A stretch of DNA of 37,129 nucleotides from Methanobacteriota archaeon (GTDB lineage: Archaea; Thermoplasmatota; Poseidoniia; Poseidoniales; Poseidoniaceae). Numbering within the stretch: the first letter of the stretch is position 1; every line of letters begins with the position of its first letter. The notes below the pieces were generated by a model, which was given only the letters and a program-made list of their open reading frames with translations, made no database searches and was not told the DNA's origin. This document shows positions 1-7,054 of this stretch, piece by piece. Made by a program: the position numbers and the translations under genes. Where the stretch lies: contig CATFLP010000039.1 of assembly GCA_949514915.1 (NCBI GenBank), positions 1 through 37,129 of the forward strand. The letters run 5' to 3'.

Positions 1-651
1 ACAAATGAAACAGATGAAGGAATTAATCTTGAATGGAGTATACCAATAATAAATAGCGGACAGAAATTTGAGCTTTCTTATGAAATTAAAGGAGATGGAG
101 ATTTGAAAATTTCAGATCTACAATCATTCAGAGGGGCTAAAATTGGAGATGAACTAGAAAGTGATGAAACAGCAGAAAGACCAGAAATAAAGGAAGATGA
201 TGGAAATAATGTTTCAGAGGAAGATTCAGAGCCTACTTTAGAAGATTATAGTTGGAGTGAAGATGTATTAATTGCAACAATGGAAGCCCATGGAATTACA
301 GATAGAGACCTATTCATTGCCCATGCAATAAATTACGATGAAGATGGAAATCTATACCTTAAAAAATCTGAAATTGAAAAAGCTGCAAAAAATTTCAATT
401 TAACTGAAGGTGAACCTGAGGCAGAACCTGAGGCAGAACCTGAAGCTGAACCTGAGGCAGAACCTGAAGCCGAAGATAATTTTGAGTCAACACTCGCAGG
501 AATTACATATACTGCATCTGAGGAGCAAACATCAGATGATGAAAATGCCACAGACAATACAAATGAAGGTACTACAACTTGCCCAGTTTGTCAAGCAACT
601 GTAGAAGCTGGAGCATCAAAATGTGGAGTTTGTGCATTTGAATTCCAATAA
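1..651 (+). CDS. EF-hand, acidic-repeat and zinc-ribbon protein, C-terminal part
   Basis: Partial gene. The reading frame is open from base 1, so the N-terminus lies outside the window; 216 residues are visible. The start looks like the end of a beta-sandwich domain (LEWSIPIINSG, then FELSYEIKG). An acidic linker follows, then a helix-loop-helix whose 12-residue loop (bases 337-372) has D1, D3, N5, L8 and E12, as in a calcium-binding EF-hand. Five EPEA repeats come next (412-471). The C-terminus is a compact zinc ribbon, CPVC-x10-CGVC (about 580-633). I do not recognise the whole protein. The zinc ribbon and lack of a visible membrane segment suggest a cytoplasmic C-terminus, but the missing N-terminus could change that. 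A TTG at 103 is only an internal codon. It converges with the next gene, one base apart. Confidence 0.8.
   Translation, partial: TNETDEGINLEWSIPIINSGQKFELSYEIKGDGDLKISDLQSFRGAKIGDELESDETAERPEIKEDDGNNVSEEDSEPTLEDYSWSEDVLIATMEAHGITDRDLFIAHAINYDEDGNLYLKKSEIEKAAKNFNLTEGEPEAEPEAEPEAEPEAEPEAEDNFESTLAGITYTASEEQTSDDENATDNTNEGTTTCPVCQATVEAGASKCGVCAFEFQ
337..372 (+). other. EF-hand-like calcium-binding loop
   Basis: The loop DEDGNLYLKKSE matches the 12-position EF-hand pattern: acidic at 1 and 3, Asn at 5, hydrophobic at 8, Glu at 12. Likely helices flank it on both sides. Glycine is at position 4 rather than the usual 6, which weakens the match. Confidence 0.55.
412..471 (+). repeat. 12-bp tandem repeat coding EPEA x5
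   Basis: Five in-frame copies of a 12-base unit encode Glu-Pro-Glu-Ala. Copies differ only at synonymous third positions (gag/gaa, gca/gct/gcc). It is probably a stiff acidic spacer between the EF-hand and the zinc ribbon, and prone to change in copy number. Confidence 0.9.
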
Positions 652-652
652 A

Positions 653-1057
653 TTAGCACGGAGTCCAAGCAGGAAATGGATTAGAAGCATTAACATCGTC
701 AACAATAGCCAAAACTGGGCACGGCATGTTAATCAGTAAATCTAGTAAAGGCGTAACTGTAAGTGGCATTCCTATTGATTCCCTACAGTCAACTACTAGG
801 GTAGATTGCTCGCCATATCTTGAAATCCAATCTATTAATTCTGCTTCATTACCTTCAGGTTCAGCATCATCTTCATTACAACGCATAGTTCGCATTTTAT
901 TCCCTACACAATTAGGATCTGCTCCCCAATACCACAACATGTTTTGCTTGGAATATTTAGGAACTAATTCAATCTGTGAAAGCGACATTACTACTGGTCT
1001 ATTCAACATAGGCATAGGTTGACCACTAACCCAACGGCTATTTTCTTCCCCGTGCAT
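653..1057 (-). CDS. Hypothetical protein, 134 aa
   Basis: I do not recognise this protein. It has five cysteines (NCVG, MRCNE, VDCRE, MPCP and a C-terminal TPC), which hints at metal binding or disulfides but fits no known spacing. There is no clear signal peptide. The hydrophobic stretches near LLDLLINMPCPVLAIV look like buried strands rather than membrane segments. Codon use on this strand matches neighbouring minus-strand genes, so I prefer it to the plus-strand ORF at 726-1022. The ATG at 1057 is the longest start; an inner ATG (MPML) is possible. It diverges from the EMC3-like gene across about 100 bases and converges with the first gene. Confidence 0.6.
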   Translation of the reverse strand: MHGEENSRWVSGQPMPMLNRPVVMSLSQIELVPKYSKQNMLWYWGADPNCVGNKMRTMRCNEDDAEPEGNEAELIDWISRYGEQSTLVVDCRESIGMPLTVTPLLDLLINMPCPVLAIVDDVNASNPFPAWTPC

Positions 1058-1107
1058 GAATTAGCCAATAACATCTATTTGATGAGGATAACGCTTAGAG
1101 GTTTTTC

Positions 1108-1118
1108 TTTAAAATATA
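1108..1118 (+). promoter_or_regulatory. Candidate TATA box for the EMC3-cmk-cbf5 cluster
   Basis: TTTAAAATATA lies in the divergent gap. Initiation about 25 bases downstream would fall near 1140, just before the ATG at 1157, and this supports that start over the TTG at 1019. On the other strand the same AT-rich block could serve the gene starting at 1057. Confidence 0.4.
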
Positions 1119-1156
1119 GGGAAGCATTGATGCACCCCTTTCGTTTGAAGGCTGTT

Positions 1157-2053
1157 ATGACAGGAGCAGAGGGAGGTAGCCAAGGTGCAGGGCCACCTCA
1201 AGCAGGAGGACAAATGATGTTCCTTTTGTTAATGATGATTTTAATGATGATGCTTGTTATGAATGAGAATGTTCGAGCATCATTAATGAACTATGCTGAC
1301 CCGATTTTAAAGCCTATTGTCCCAGAAAACTCATTAATTTTGATGGTTTTCACACTTGGATCTGCTAGTATGGTTGTAAATACCATATTACGTTCTTTTT
1401 TCATGGATCCCATAGCACAAGCACACATAGCACATAGGCAAAGGCAAATAGGACAAATGGCTAATGAAGCAAGATTAGACCAAAATAAAGTTGCATTAGA
1501 TACTGCAATGAGAATGAGAGAGAAAATGCTTCCTGACCAAATGTCAGTGCAAATGGGAGCATTTAAACCAATGATGTTTACAATGGTGTTTATTATTGCA
1601 ATTTTTGCTTGGTTAGCATCATCTGTTGAAAACTTTAGAGTAGAATACATAAGTCTACCATGGTCACCAAAATGGGAATTAAGTGACACTGTAATGTGGA
1701 TTATTCCAGTATGGGTTTTTGCATACATTGCAATGTCAGCCCCTCTAGGAAGAATCATTGACAGACATATTAAGTTGATCAGATACAAAAGCCACCCAAT
1801 TGTTGTTGCTGGTAAGACTATTAAAGAACCATTATTAGAAGAATTTAGAAAAACAAATGAAAATAGTAAAACATTTTCTTCTGGTTCAAATCGTAGAAAA
1901 AATAATCAAAGAAATACAAAAAAATCAAAACAAAATAAATCTCATCGCTCTGTAAAATTAGATGGAGAATGTGAGTTATGTGGTAGTAACGAAATAGAAA
2001 GAGCGGGTTCTGGAAAATTAAGATGTGTTACTTGTAGACATGAATGGAGATGA
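1157..2053 (+). CDS. EMC3/TMCO1 (DUF106) family membrane insertase with zinc-ribbon tail
   Basis: Archaeal member of the Oxa1/YidC/EMC3/TMCO1 superfamily, which inserts proteins into the membrane. The 298-residue protein has a Gly-rich N-terminus, hydrophobic segments at about 20-36, 58-80, 138-156 and 178-196, and a cytosolic helical stretch at about 85-130 (DPIAQAHIAHRQRQ, typical of DUF106). A lysine/arginine-rich linker (about 230-268) follows, ending in a four-cysteine ribbon at C272, C275, C290 and C293. The tail is an addition to the usual DUF106 core and could contact ribosomes, as basic YidC/Oxa1 tails do; that is inference. The start at ATG 1157 rather than TTG 1019 rests on the promoter position and avoids overlap with the divergent gene. 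It is followed four bases later by cytidylate kinase, a common archaeal order. Confidence 0.85.
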   Translation: MTGAEGGSQGAGPPQAGGQMMFLLLMMILMMMLVMNENVRASLMNYADPILKPIVPENSLILMVFTLGSASMVVNTILRSFFMDPIAQAHIAHRQRQIGQMANEARLDQNKVALDTAMRMREKMLPDQMSVQMGAFKPMMFTMVFIIAIFAWLASSVENFRVEYISLPWSPKWELSDTVMWIIPVWVFAYIAMSAPLGRIIDRHIKLIRYKSHPIVVAGKTIKEPLLEEFRKTNENSKTFSSGSNRRKNNQRNTKKSKQNKSHRSVKLDGECELCGSNEIERAGSGKLRCVTCRHEWR

Positions 2054-2057
2054 TGTC

Positions 2058-2594
2058 TTGGCAAAAATTACAATTAGTGGTCACCCAGGTAGTGGGACTA
2101 CTACATTAGTTTCATTATTAGAAAACGAATTTAATTGGGATTCCATAAATGGAGGGAAAATATTTAGAAGTGCTGCTAAGAAAAAAAATATGAGTTTAGT
2201 TGATTTTGCAGAATTATGTTTAATTGATGATAAAGTAGATAAGGAATTAGATGAAGAATTAATAAATATCATTGAAAAAACCGATGGACCAGAGATTATA
2301 GAAAGTAGGCTAGCAGGACATTGGGCAATTAAAAAGAATGTTGAATGCAAGAAAATTTGGCTTAAAGTTGATGAAAAAATAAGAGCAGAAAGAGTCCAGA
2401 TGAGAGAAGGTGGAGAATTAAACCAAGTATTATTTTCCATCAAAGAACGTGCTGAAAAAGATGATTTGAGGTTCAAAAAGTATTATCAAATTTCATTGGA
2501 TGATATGACTCCATATACATTAGTTATTGATTGTAATACAATAACTCCTGATGAGATTGCTAAAAAAGTAATTGAGCACCTAAAAGAGGCATAA
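2058..2594 (+). CDS. cmk: Cytidylate kinase, archaeal type
   Basis: Phosphorylates CMP and dCMP to the diphosphates, using ATP, in the cytoplasm. Residues 4-15 carry the P-loop ITISGHPGSGTT, with the TTT that marks the archaeal family; the 178-residue length is typical. An acidic lid-like region and REGGELNQVLFSIKERAEKD follow the expected layout, with RAERVQMRE and the final YTLVIDCN strand. The TTG at 2058 is chosen because GGAG at 2046-2049 sits eight bases upstream and the resulting N-terminus (MAKITISG) matches the family; an ATG at 2040 would overlap the insertase gene. Cbf5 starts three bases after the stop, so the two are probably cotranscribed. Confidence 0.9.
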   Translation: MAKITISGHPGSGTTTLVSLLENEFNWDSINGGKIFRSAAKKKNMSLVDFAELCLIDDKVDKELDEELINIIEKTDGPEIIESRLAGHWAIKKNVECKKIWLKVDEKIRAERVQMREGGELNQVLFSIKERAEKDDLRFKKYYQISLDDMTPYTLVIDCNTITPDEIAKKVIEHLKEA

Positions 2595-2596
2595 AA

Positions 2597-3511
2597 ATGA
2601 TAAATATTAACTCAGAATTAGAAGCTCCAGAATTAAATGGTCATTCTAGAGACTTCAATTCAAGAATGAAAGCTGGTTTTATTTTACTTGATAAACATCC
2701 AGGGCCAACAAGCCACCAATTATCTGCATGGGCAAGAGATTTATTAGAAATTGATAAATTAGCGCATGGAGGAACTTTAGACCCTTTTGCATCAGGTGTT
2801 TTGCCATTATTACTAGGTAAATCTATGAAACTAACTCCTTTGATTTTAAAACATGATAAGACATATATTGCAAGTTTAAAACTAAGCTCGACAACAACAT
2901 TAGAAGCATTAAATGAATCAATAAAAATGTTAGAAGGTAGAATTTATAATGTTCCTCCAGAAATATCCGCAGTTAAAATTCAAGTAAGAACAAGGAATAT
3001 TAAAAAATTAGACATACTAGATTTTGATGGAGAAAATTTACTAATTGAAATGGATTGTGAAGCAGGAACATATGTAAGAACCTTTGCAAGGGATCTAGGA
3101 CTACTAATAGATAAAAAAATAATATTAAAAGAATTAAGGCGTTCAAAAAGTGGAAGGTTTACAGAAAATATGTGCGTTTCTATGGCTCAATTATCTGATG
3201 CATTGTGGAAATTAAAAGAATTAGGTGATGAATCGGCAATGTTGAAAATTTTAAATCCAATAGAAGAATTAGTTAGTAAGTTTCCTAGAATCATAATTAA
3301 ACCATCTGCTCATGAAAGTTTAGGTAATGGGGCAACTATCATGTATCCTGCAGTCAGTCACATTAGTACTAATTTCAAAAAAGGTGATGATGTAGTAATT
3401 CAATCAAAAGATGGCGCATTATTGGCAATTGCAGAAGCAAAGCTTGACGCAGCAATAATTGCAGTAAAAGAAAAAGGAGCAATTGCTCAACCTAAACATG
3501 TTTTCTTATGA
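2597..3511 (+). CDS. truB: tRNA/rRNA pseudouridine synthase Cbf5
   Basis: Archaeal Cbf5/TruB family enzyme, which makes pseudouridine 55 in tRNA and, with Nop10, Gar1, L7Ae and H/ACA guide RNAs, modifies rRNA. The catalytic aspartate is D62 in GGTLDPFASGVLP. KAGFILLDKHPGPTS is the N-terminal TruB signature, CEAGTYVRTFARDLG the conserved later block, and the C-terminal 75 or so residues form a PUA domain (FPRIIIKPSAHESLGNG onward). At 304 residues it is slightly short for archaeal Cbf5. The DPFASGVLPLLLG stretch is closer to bacterial TruB than to the usual archaeal DPKVTG form. Whether it acts with guide RNAs cannot be told from sequence alone. It ends a three-gene cluster. Confidence 0.9.
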   Translation: MININSELEAPELNGHSRDFNSRMKAGFILLDKHPGPTSHQLSAWARDLLEIDKLAHGGTLDPFASGVLPLLLGKSMKLTPLILKHDKTYIASLKLSSTTTLEALNESIKMLEGRIYNVPPEISAVKIQVRTRNIKKLDILDFDGENLLIEMDCEAGTYVRTFARDLGLLIDKKIILKELRRSKSGRFTENMCVSMAQLSDALWKLKELGDESAMLKILNPIEELVSKFPRIIIKPSAHESLGNGATIMYPAVSHISTNFKKGDDVVIQSKDGALLAIAEAKLDAAIIAVKEKGAIAQPKHVFL

Positions 3512-3619
3512 CTATGCTTCTTCATATTCTTCATATATCCATTCATCAGTTTCTAATCGAATTTTTAGTAATCCCATTACCCCACATCCTGCCTCTTTTA
3601 ATTCCGGTCCCCCAACCAT
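3512..3619 (-). CDS. Possible small protein, 35 aa
   Basis: A short frame on the minus strand encodes VGGPELKEAGCGVMG, then LLKIRLETDEW and an acidic tail. It looks protein-like and no better gene occupies this gap. The same frame continues upstream as VIKKFVCF before meeting stops, so the true start may be a rare codon further up. The stop at 3512 abuts the cbf5 stop at 3511. It lies downstream of the 708-residue surface protein on the same strand. No family is recognised. Confidence 0.35.
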   Translation of the reverse strand: MVGGPELKEAGCGVMGLLKIRLETDEWIYEEYEEA

Positions 3620-3649
3620 GAAGCAAACAAATTTCTTAATAACCTACTT

Positions 3650-3715
3650 TTATGCTTTACCTATGAAAAAAGGATTATCCGCCCTATGGCATTCGTCTTT
3701 AAACAAAGCGGTCAT
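3650..3715 (-). CDS. Possible 21-aa leader or remnant ORF
   Basis: The ATG overlaps the stop of the upstream gene in the classic ATGA arrangement, suggesting translational coupling. The peptide MTALFKDECHRADNPFFIGKA ends at TAA. A second in-frame stop follows two codons later, and the same frame then reopens into the 35-residue ORF at 3512-3619. It could be a real microprotein, or the 5' part of one gene broken by stops. Confidence 0.25.
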   Translation of the reverse strand: MTALFKDECHRADNPFFIGKA

Positions 3716-5838
3716 TTAATTCTTTGAACTTTTTTAGGGCCAAAAAACAATGCTAAACCAAGTAAAATAAAACCAAGTAATATTCCGATTGGAGGTAAAA
3801 TACCATTTAATTCACTTTCAGAAACTATGCTACTTTCATTTAAATCATTAATAATACTAAAAGATAAGATAATTTCATTGTTAGATTCATCCGATTCTTG
3901 AATTGTATCATGAGAATCTACTACTAATTTGAAAAGGTAATTGCCCTCAGAACCAGTTAAATTAACTGGGATTTCTACAAGATTACTTGATTTTGAACTA
4001 ATTTGAGCAATTGTAAGATTACCAACAAGTTCGTCATTTAAATAGCACCTTACTGAAACAAAAGTTGCATCATTATTCCCCAAATTATCAATTTTGGCAG
4101 AAATAATAACATCTGACTCCCAAGAAGATTTAAATTTATTATTTTCTAAATCAACAATGCCATCTATACTTTCAATTTTTATCCAAGAAGGTTTAAGATC
4201 TGATTCAGAAAATGTATTAATAATAATCTTATGCGAAACAATACTGTTGCCATCTGAAAGTGTAAGTGTCACTTCTACAACACCTAATTCCAATGGAGTT
4301 AATGTTATTGTATTGTCAGAATTAATTACAGCAATCTCATTATTACTACTAAAATTAAGATCTTTTGTATCTGATTCTGCATCATAAATTGACCCGTTTA
4401 TATCTAATTCACTACCAAGCTCAATCCATACCTCATCAGGATAATTTAGAATCATTGGCCCATCATTAATTTCAAGAACCTCTACGAAAAATGTATCATT
4501 CCAAGAATTCCCAGAACTATCAAAAACACTTACGCTAATTTCTGATATCCCATAAGAATCCTGAATTCCAAATATTTTCAAATGACCATCATCAATCAAC
4601 GCTTCAACAACTCCCTCAGGATTTGTATTAACTGTAAAAGTAAGTGAATCCTTATTTGTTCTATCATCTGTACATGTATCCCTTAAAGGGATTATTTTAT
4701 ATTGCCCAGAATCCTCTAAAAATGAATCATTACCAATTACATCTTCAATAGGTAGGCAGATCGGATCTTCGTCCCATTCAGTAAAGGTAACTCCTTCTAG
4801 CGTGATTTCTTCAATCATAATTACTGCATCGCTCGAAGAACCATTAGAATCCCAATAAATTTGTACCCCTATTGCAAATAACAAAATTTCATTTGACATA
4901 AATAATTGAGAATTTAATCCCAAACTAATTTCTATTATTTCTAAATTAGAATTAATTTTTTGCTCAAAAATTACTTCAGAACCGATCTGTAACTTTATCC
5001 AACTTAAATCCTGATTAATTTGACCTAAATCTCCAGAAATGGCACCAGATAAATTTAAAATTAAATTATCATATCCATAATCATCACTTAATTCCAAATT
5101 TGTTTCTGCCTTAATTAAATCAAAACCACTTTCTGGCATTTGGTAAACAATATCAATAGCAACTGCATCAATCTCCAGTTGTGCTTCATCACTACCTCCA
5201 ACAGATTCATAATTTAATTTAATAGAAGACGAAGAAATTGAATCCCAATCCCAATCATAAAAACTATCCAAATTATATGTCATATATGGAGTTGATAGAT
5301 GATTTATTTCTCCTTGTGAAAATGTACTAGAAAATGAATCTACCATGAATACTCCTGCATCAGAGCTTATACTAAATTCAACTCTGTCATCATTCAATCC
5401 ATTTGAAATTCTAAATGAAACCACTAATGAAACACTTACCAAAGGGAAATTATTAATCGAACTAAAATCAAAACCAGTTAGATCAATGTCCGCTCCAGAT
5501 GAAATTGCCACTGAACCATCAGGCATCCCTTCTGCTGACTCGTGCCCAGAAGTAGAATCTGTAGCCCAAAATAACATTTCATTCACATTTTGTGCCCTTT
5601 GATGAGTTAAACTTAATTTCCCATCTGCAATAATAGCATCAGTATTTTTTGCATCTAATTCTGAAAACCCAAATTGAGATTCTATTTCCCATTCATTTGA
5701 ACTATCAAAATCTCCTTGAGGAAAGACATTAATTTCATTTATTTGGTGTATACTTCTTGAAGAAGCCATTGGTGCTAAGAGAATTAATGAAATCAATAAA
5801 AAAACATAGAAGGCTCTCTTGTTAGTTAATCTGCCCAT
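3712..5838 (-). CDS. Secreted CARDB-domain surface protein with C-terminal anchor
   Basis: A 708-residue protein predicted outside the cell and held by its C-terminus. Residues 1-28 form a signal peptide (MGRLTNKRAFYVFLLISLILL, cleavage near MASS). The middle holds several beta-sandwich segments rich in Asp, Ser and Asn, then a cadherin-like piece (VEVLEINDGPMILNYPDE). From about 549 to 660 there is a CARDB domain, typified by AKIDNLGNNDATFVSV and the ending IQESDESNNEI. A hydrophobic span (about 678-698) and a basic tail (KKVQRIK) follow. This order of domain, helix and basic residues resembles sortase-type C-terminal signals, and an archaeosortase lies at 7055. The ATG at 5838 is preferred because earlier in-frame codons would place 45 charged residues before the signal peptide. 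Ligand unknown. Confidence 0.8.
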   Translation of the reverse strand: MGRLTNKRAFYVFLLISLILLAPMASSRSIHQINEINVFPQGDFDSSNEWEIESQFGFSELDAKNTDAIIADGKLSLTHQRAQNVNEMLFWATDSTSGHESAEGMPDGSVAISSGADIDLTGFDFSSINNFPLVSVSLVVSFRISNGLNDDRVEFSISSDAGVFMVDSFSSTFSQGEINHLSTPYMTYNLDSFYDWDWDSISSSSIKLNYESVGGSDEAQLEIDAVAIDIVYQMPESGFDLIKAETNLELSDDYGYDNLILNLSGAISGDLGQINQDLSWIKLQIGSEVIFEQKINSNLEIIEISLGLNSQLFMSNEILLFAIGVQIYWDSNGSSSDAVIMIEEITLEGVTFTEWDEDPICLPIEDVIGNDSFLEDSGQYKIIPLRDTCTDDRTNKDSLTFTVNTNPEGVVEALIDDGHLKIFGIQDSYGISEISVSVFDSSGNSWNDTFFVEVLEINDGPMILNYPDEVWIELGSELDINGSIYDAESDTKDLNFSSNNEIAVINSDNTITLTPLELGVVEVTLTLSDGNSIVSHKIIINTFSESDLKPSWIKIESIDGIVDLENNKFKSSWESDVIISAKIDNLGNNDATFVSVRCYLNDELVGNLTIAQISSKSSNLVEIPVNLTGSEGNYLFKLVVDSHDTIQESDESNNEIILSFSIINDLNESSIVSESELNGILPPIGILLGFILLGLALFFGPKKVQRIK

Positions 5839-5947
5839 GTTGTCCGGTATCTTTCTAACCTCTTGAACGAAACGGTCTAAAGAACAAATTTGCTTATGTT
5901 TGTCGATTGTTTCAAATAACTCAAGCGGTTCGAGTGGTTTACTAGAT

Positions 5948-6023
5948 GGCTGTGATAGTGTAGAGGTTAGCACGGTGGGTTGTGGTCCCGCCGGCCCGGG
6001 TTCAATTCCCGGTCACGGCCCCA
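5948..6023 (+). tRNA. tRNA-His (GTG)
   Basis: Full cloverleaf: acceptor arm GCTGTGA/TCACGGC, D stem GTGT/GCAC, anticodon loop TTGTGGT with anticodon GTG at 5982-5984, and T arm CCGGG-TTCAATT-CCCGG. A G sits at position -1 (5948) opposite C73, the identity pair for histidine tRNA, and CCA is encoded at 6021-6023. It diverges from the surface-protein gene and ends 35 bases before the ribA stop. Confidence 0.95.
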
Positions 6024-6058
6024 TCTCTATTCTAAGATGCTTTTATCGACATAATGAT

Positions 6059-6694
6059 TCAATTAGTCAAATCATCTTTATTAATTTCATGACCCATTTT
6101 TTCTACTTTTGTTTCAAGATATTTGCGATTATGTTTTCCAACTCCTACAACTAATGGCATACGTTCTACAACATCAATTTTATATTTCTTTAATTGATTA
6201 ACTTTTTCAGGGTTATTTGTTAATAAACAAACACTTTCAACTCCTATTGCAACTAACATTTTTGCAGCTAATTCATAATCTCTAGCATCACCTGGAAGGC
6301 CTAATTTAAGATTCGCTTCTAATGTATCTAAACCTTTATCTTGTAAATTATATGCTTGAATTTTAGAATGTAAACCAATTCCTCTTCCTTCTTGCCTAAG
6401 ATATAATAAACAGCCCCACCCATTTGATTTTATGGTACTTAATGCACTTTCTAACTGTGGACCACAATCACATCTTAAACTACCAAAGGCATCACCAGTA
6501 AGACATTCAGAATGTATTCTAACAAGGGTTGGGTCTGGCCCTTTCATATCACCTAAGGTCAATGCAACATGGTCAAAACCTGTTTTTTCTTCATGAAATA
6601 CTCTTATTCTAAATTCACCCTCTTTCAAAGGTAATTTAGCATCTGCAGGTATTTCTGATTTTTCAAAAAGGTCTCCGTCTGATTTAAAATTCAT
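6059..6694 (-). CDS. ribA: GTP cyclohydrolase II
   Basis: Opens GTP to 2,5-diamino-6-ribosylamino-pyrimidinone phosphate, the first riboflavin step. All key residues are visible: zinc cysteines C64, C75 and C77 (HSECLTGDAFGSLRCDCG), the RQEGRGIGL loop at 100-108, Y115, and D136 and R138 in GDARDY. The 211-residue length fits a stand-alone RibA; no RibB domain is present. The second ATG (6694) is chosen over 6700 because GAGGG at 6701-6705 is six bases upstream of it. It follows the TusA-like gene with three bases between that stop and the first ATG, so they are likely one operon. Many archaea use a different enzyme (ArfA) here, so transfer from bacteria is plausible. Confidence 0.93.
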   Translation of the reverse strand: MNFKSDGDLFEKSEIPADAKLPLKEGEFRIRVFHEEKTGFDHVALTLGDMKGPDPTLVRIHSECLTGDAFGSLRCDCGPQLESALSTIKSNGWGCLLYLRQEGRGIGLHSKIQAYNLQDKGLDTLEANLKLGLPGDARDYELAAKMLVAIGVESVCLLTNNPEKVNQLKKYKIDVVERMPLVVGVGKHNRKYLETKVEKMGHEINKDDLTN

Positions 6695-6700
6695 TTTCAT

Positions 6701-6705
6701 CCCTC
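6701..6705 (-). promoter_or_regulatory. Ribosome binding site deciding the ribA start
   Basis: GAGGG overlaps the stop codon of the upstream TusA-like gene. It is six bases from the ATG at 6694 but directly abuts the ATG at 6700, so it favours the later start and suggests coupled translation. Confidence 0.6.
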
Positions 6706-6925
6706 AAGGTGCTAATAATGTTATTTCCCATATTCCATCTTTTTCAAAAATATTTATTATTTCTGAAGAAATCCTGTTCGCTAATTTTGGAATATCATAT
6801 TGAACATCTGAATCATCACAAATTAATTTTAATTGTTCTCCAGGTTCCATTTTCAACAACTCCTTTCTTGTTTCAAAAACAGGAATAGGGCAAACATAAC
6901 CAAGCAAATTAAGCTCTTTCACCAT
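6704..6925 (-). CDS. TusA/SirA family sulfur carrier protein
   Basis: A 73-residue cytoplasmic protein of the TusA (SirA, YeeD) fold. The family carries sulfur as a persulfide on the cysteine of a CPxP motif; here it is C12 in YVCPIPVFETRKEL. The rest follows the family: LLKMEPGEQLKLICDD, then the second strand and helix. Its partner is unknown. Downstream and probably cotranscribed is ribA, but no sulfur-transfer enzyme (IscS/NifS, TusBCD, thiolase) lies nearby, so the role could be in tRNA thiolation, molybdopterin or another pathway. It diverges from the archaeosortase across about 130 bases. Confidence 0.88.
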   Translation of the reverse strand: MVKELNLLGYVCPIPVFETRKELLKMEPGEQLKLICDDSDVQYDIPKLANRISSEIINIFEKDGIWEITLLAP

Positions 6926-7054
6926 ATAATCAGTCCCTATCGATTTGGCCTCTTTTATTCACCACTTGAAATAATCGGATAAGTGCTTAAAAACAATATT
7001 TAGAAATTCATATGAACCATGCATTCATATTCTTTCTAGGCATACCAAAGAAAT

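Noticed and set aside
726-1022. Plus-strand 98-codon ORF
   Set aside because: Codon pattern fits the minus-strand gene at 653-1057; the plus frame looks like its shadow.
3483-3719. Plus-strand 78-codon ORF after cbf5
   Set aside because: Overlaps the cbf5 end and reads as low-quality Ser/Tyr-rich sequence; the minus strand looks more protein-like here.
5839-5973. N-terminal extension of the CARDB surface protein
   Set aside because: It would overlap tRNA-His and bury the signal peptide; the ATG at 5838 starts directly at it.
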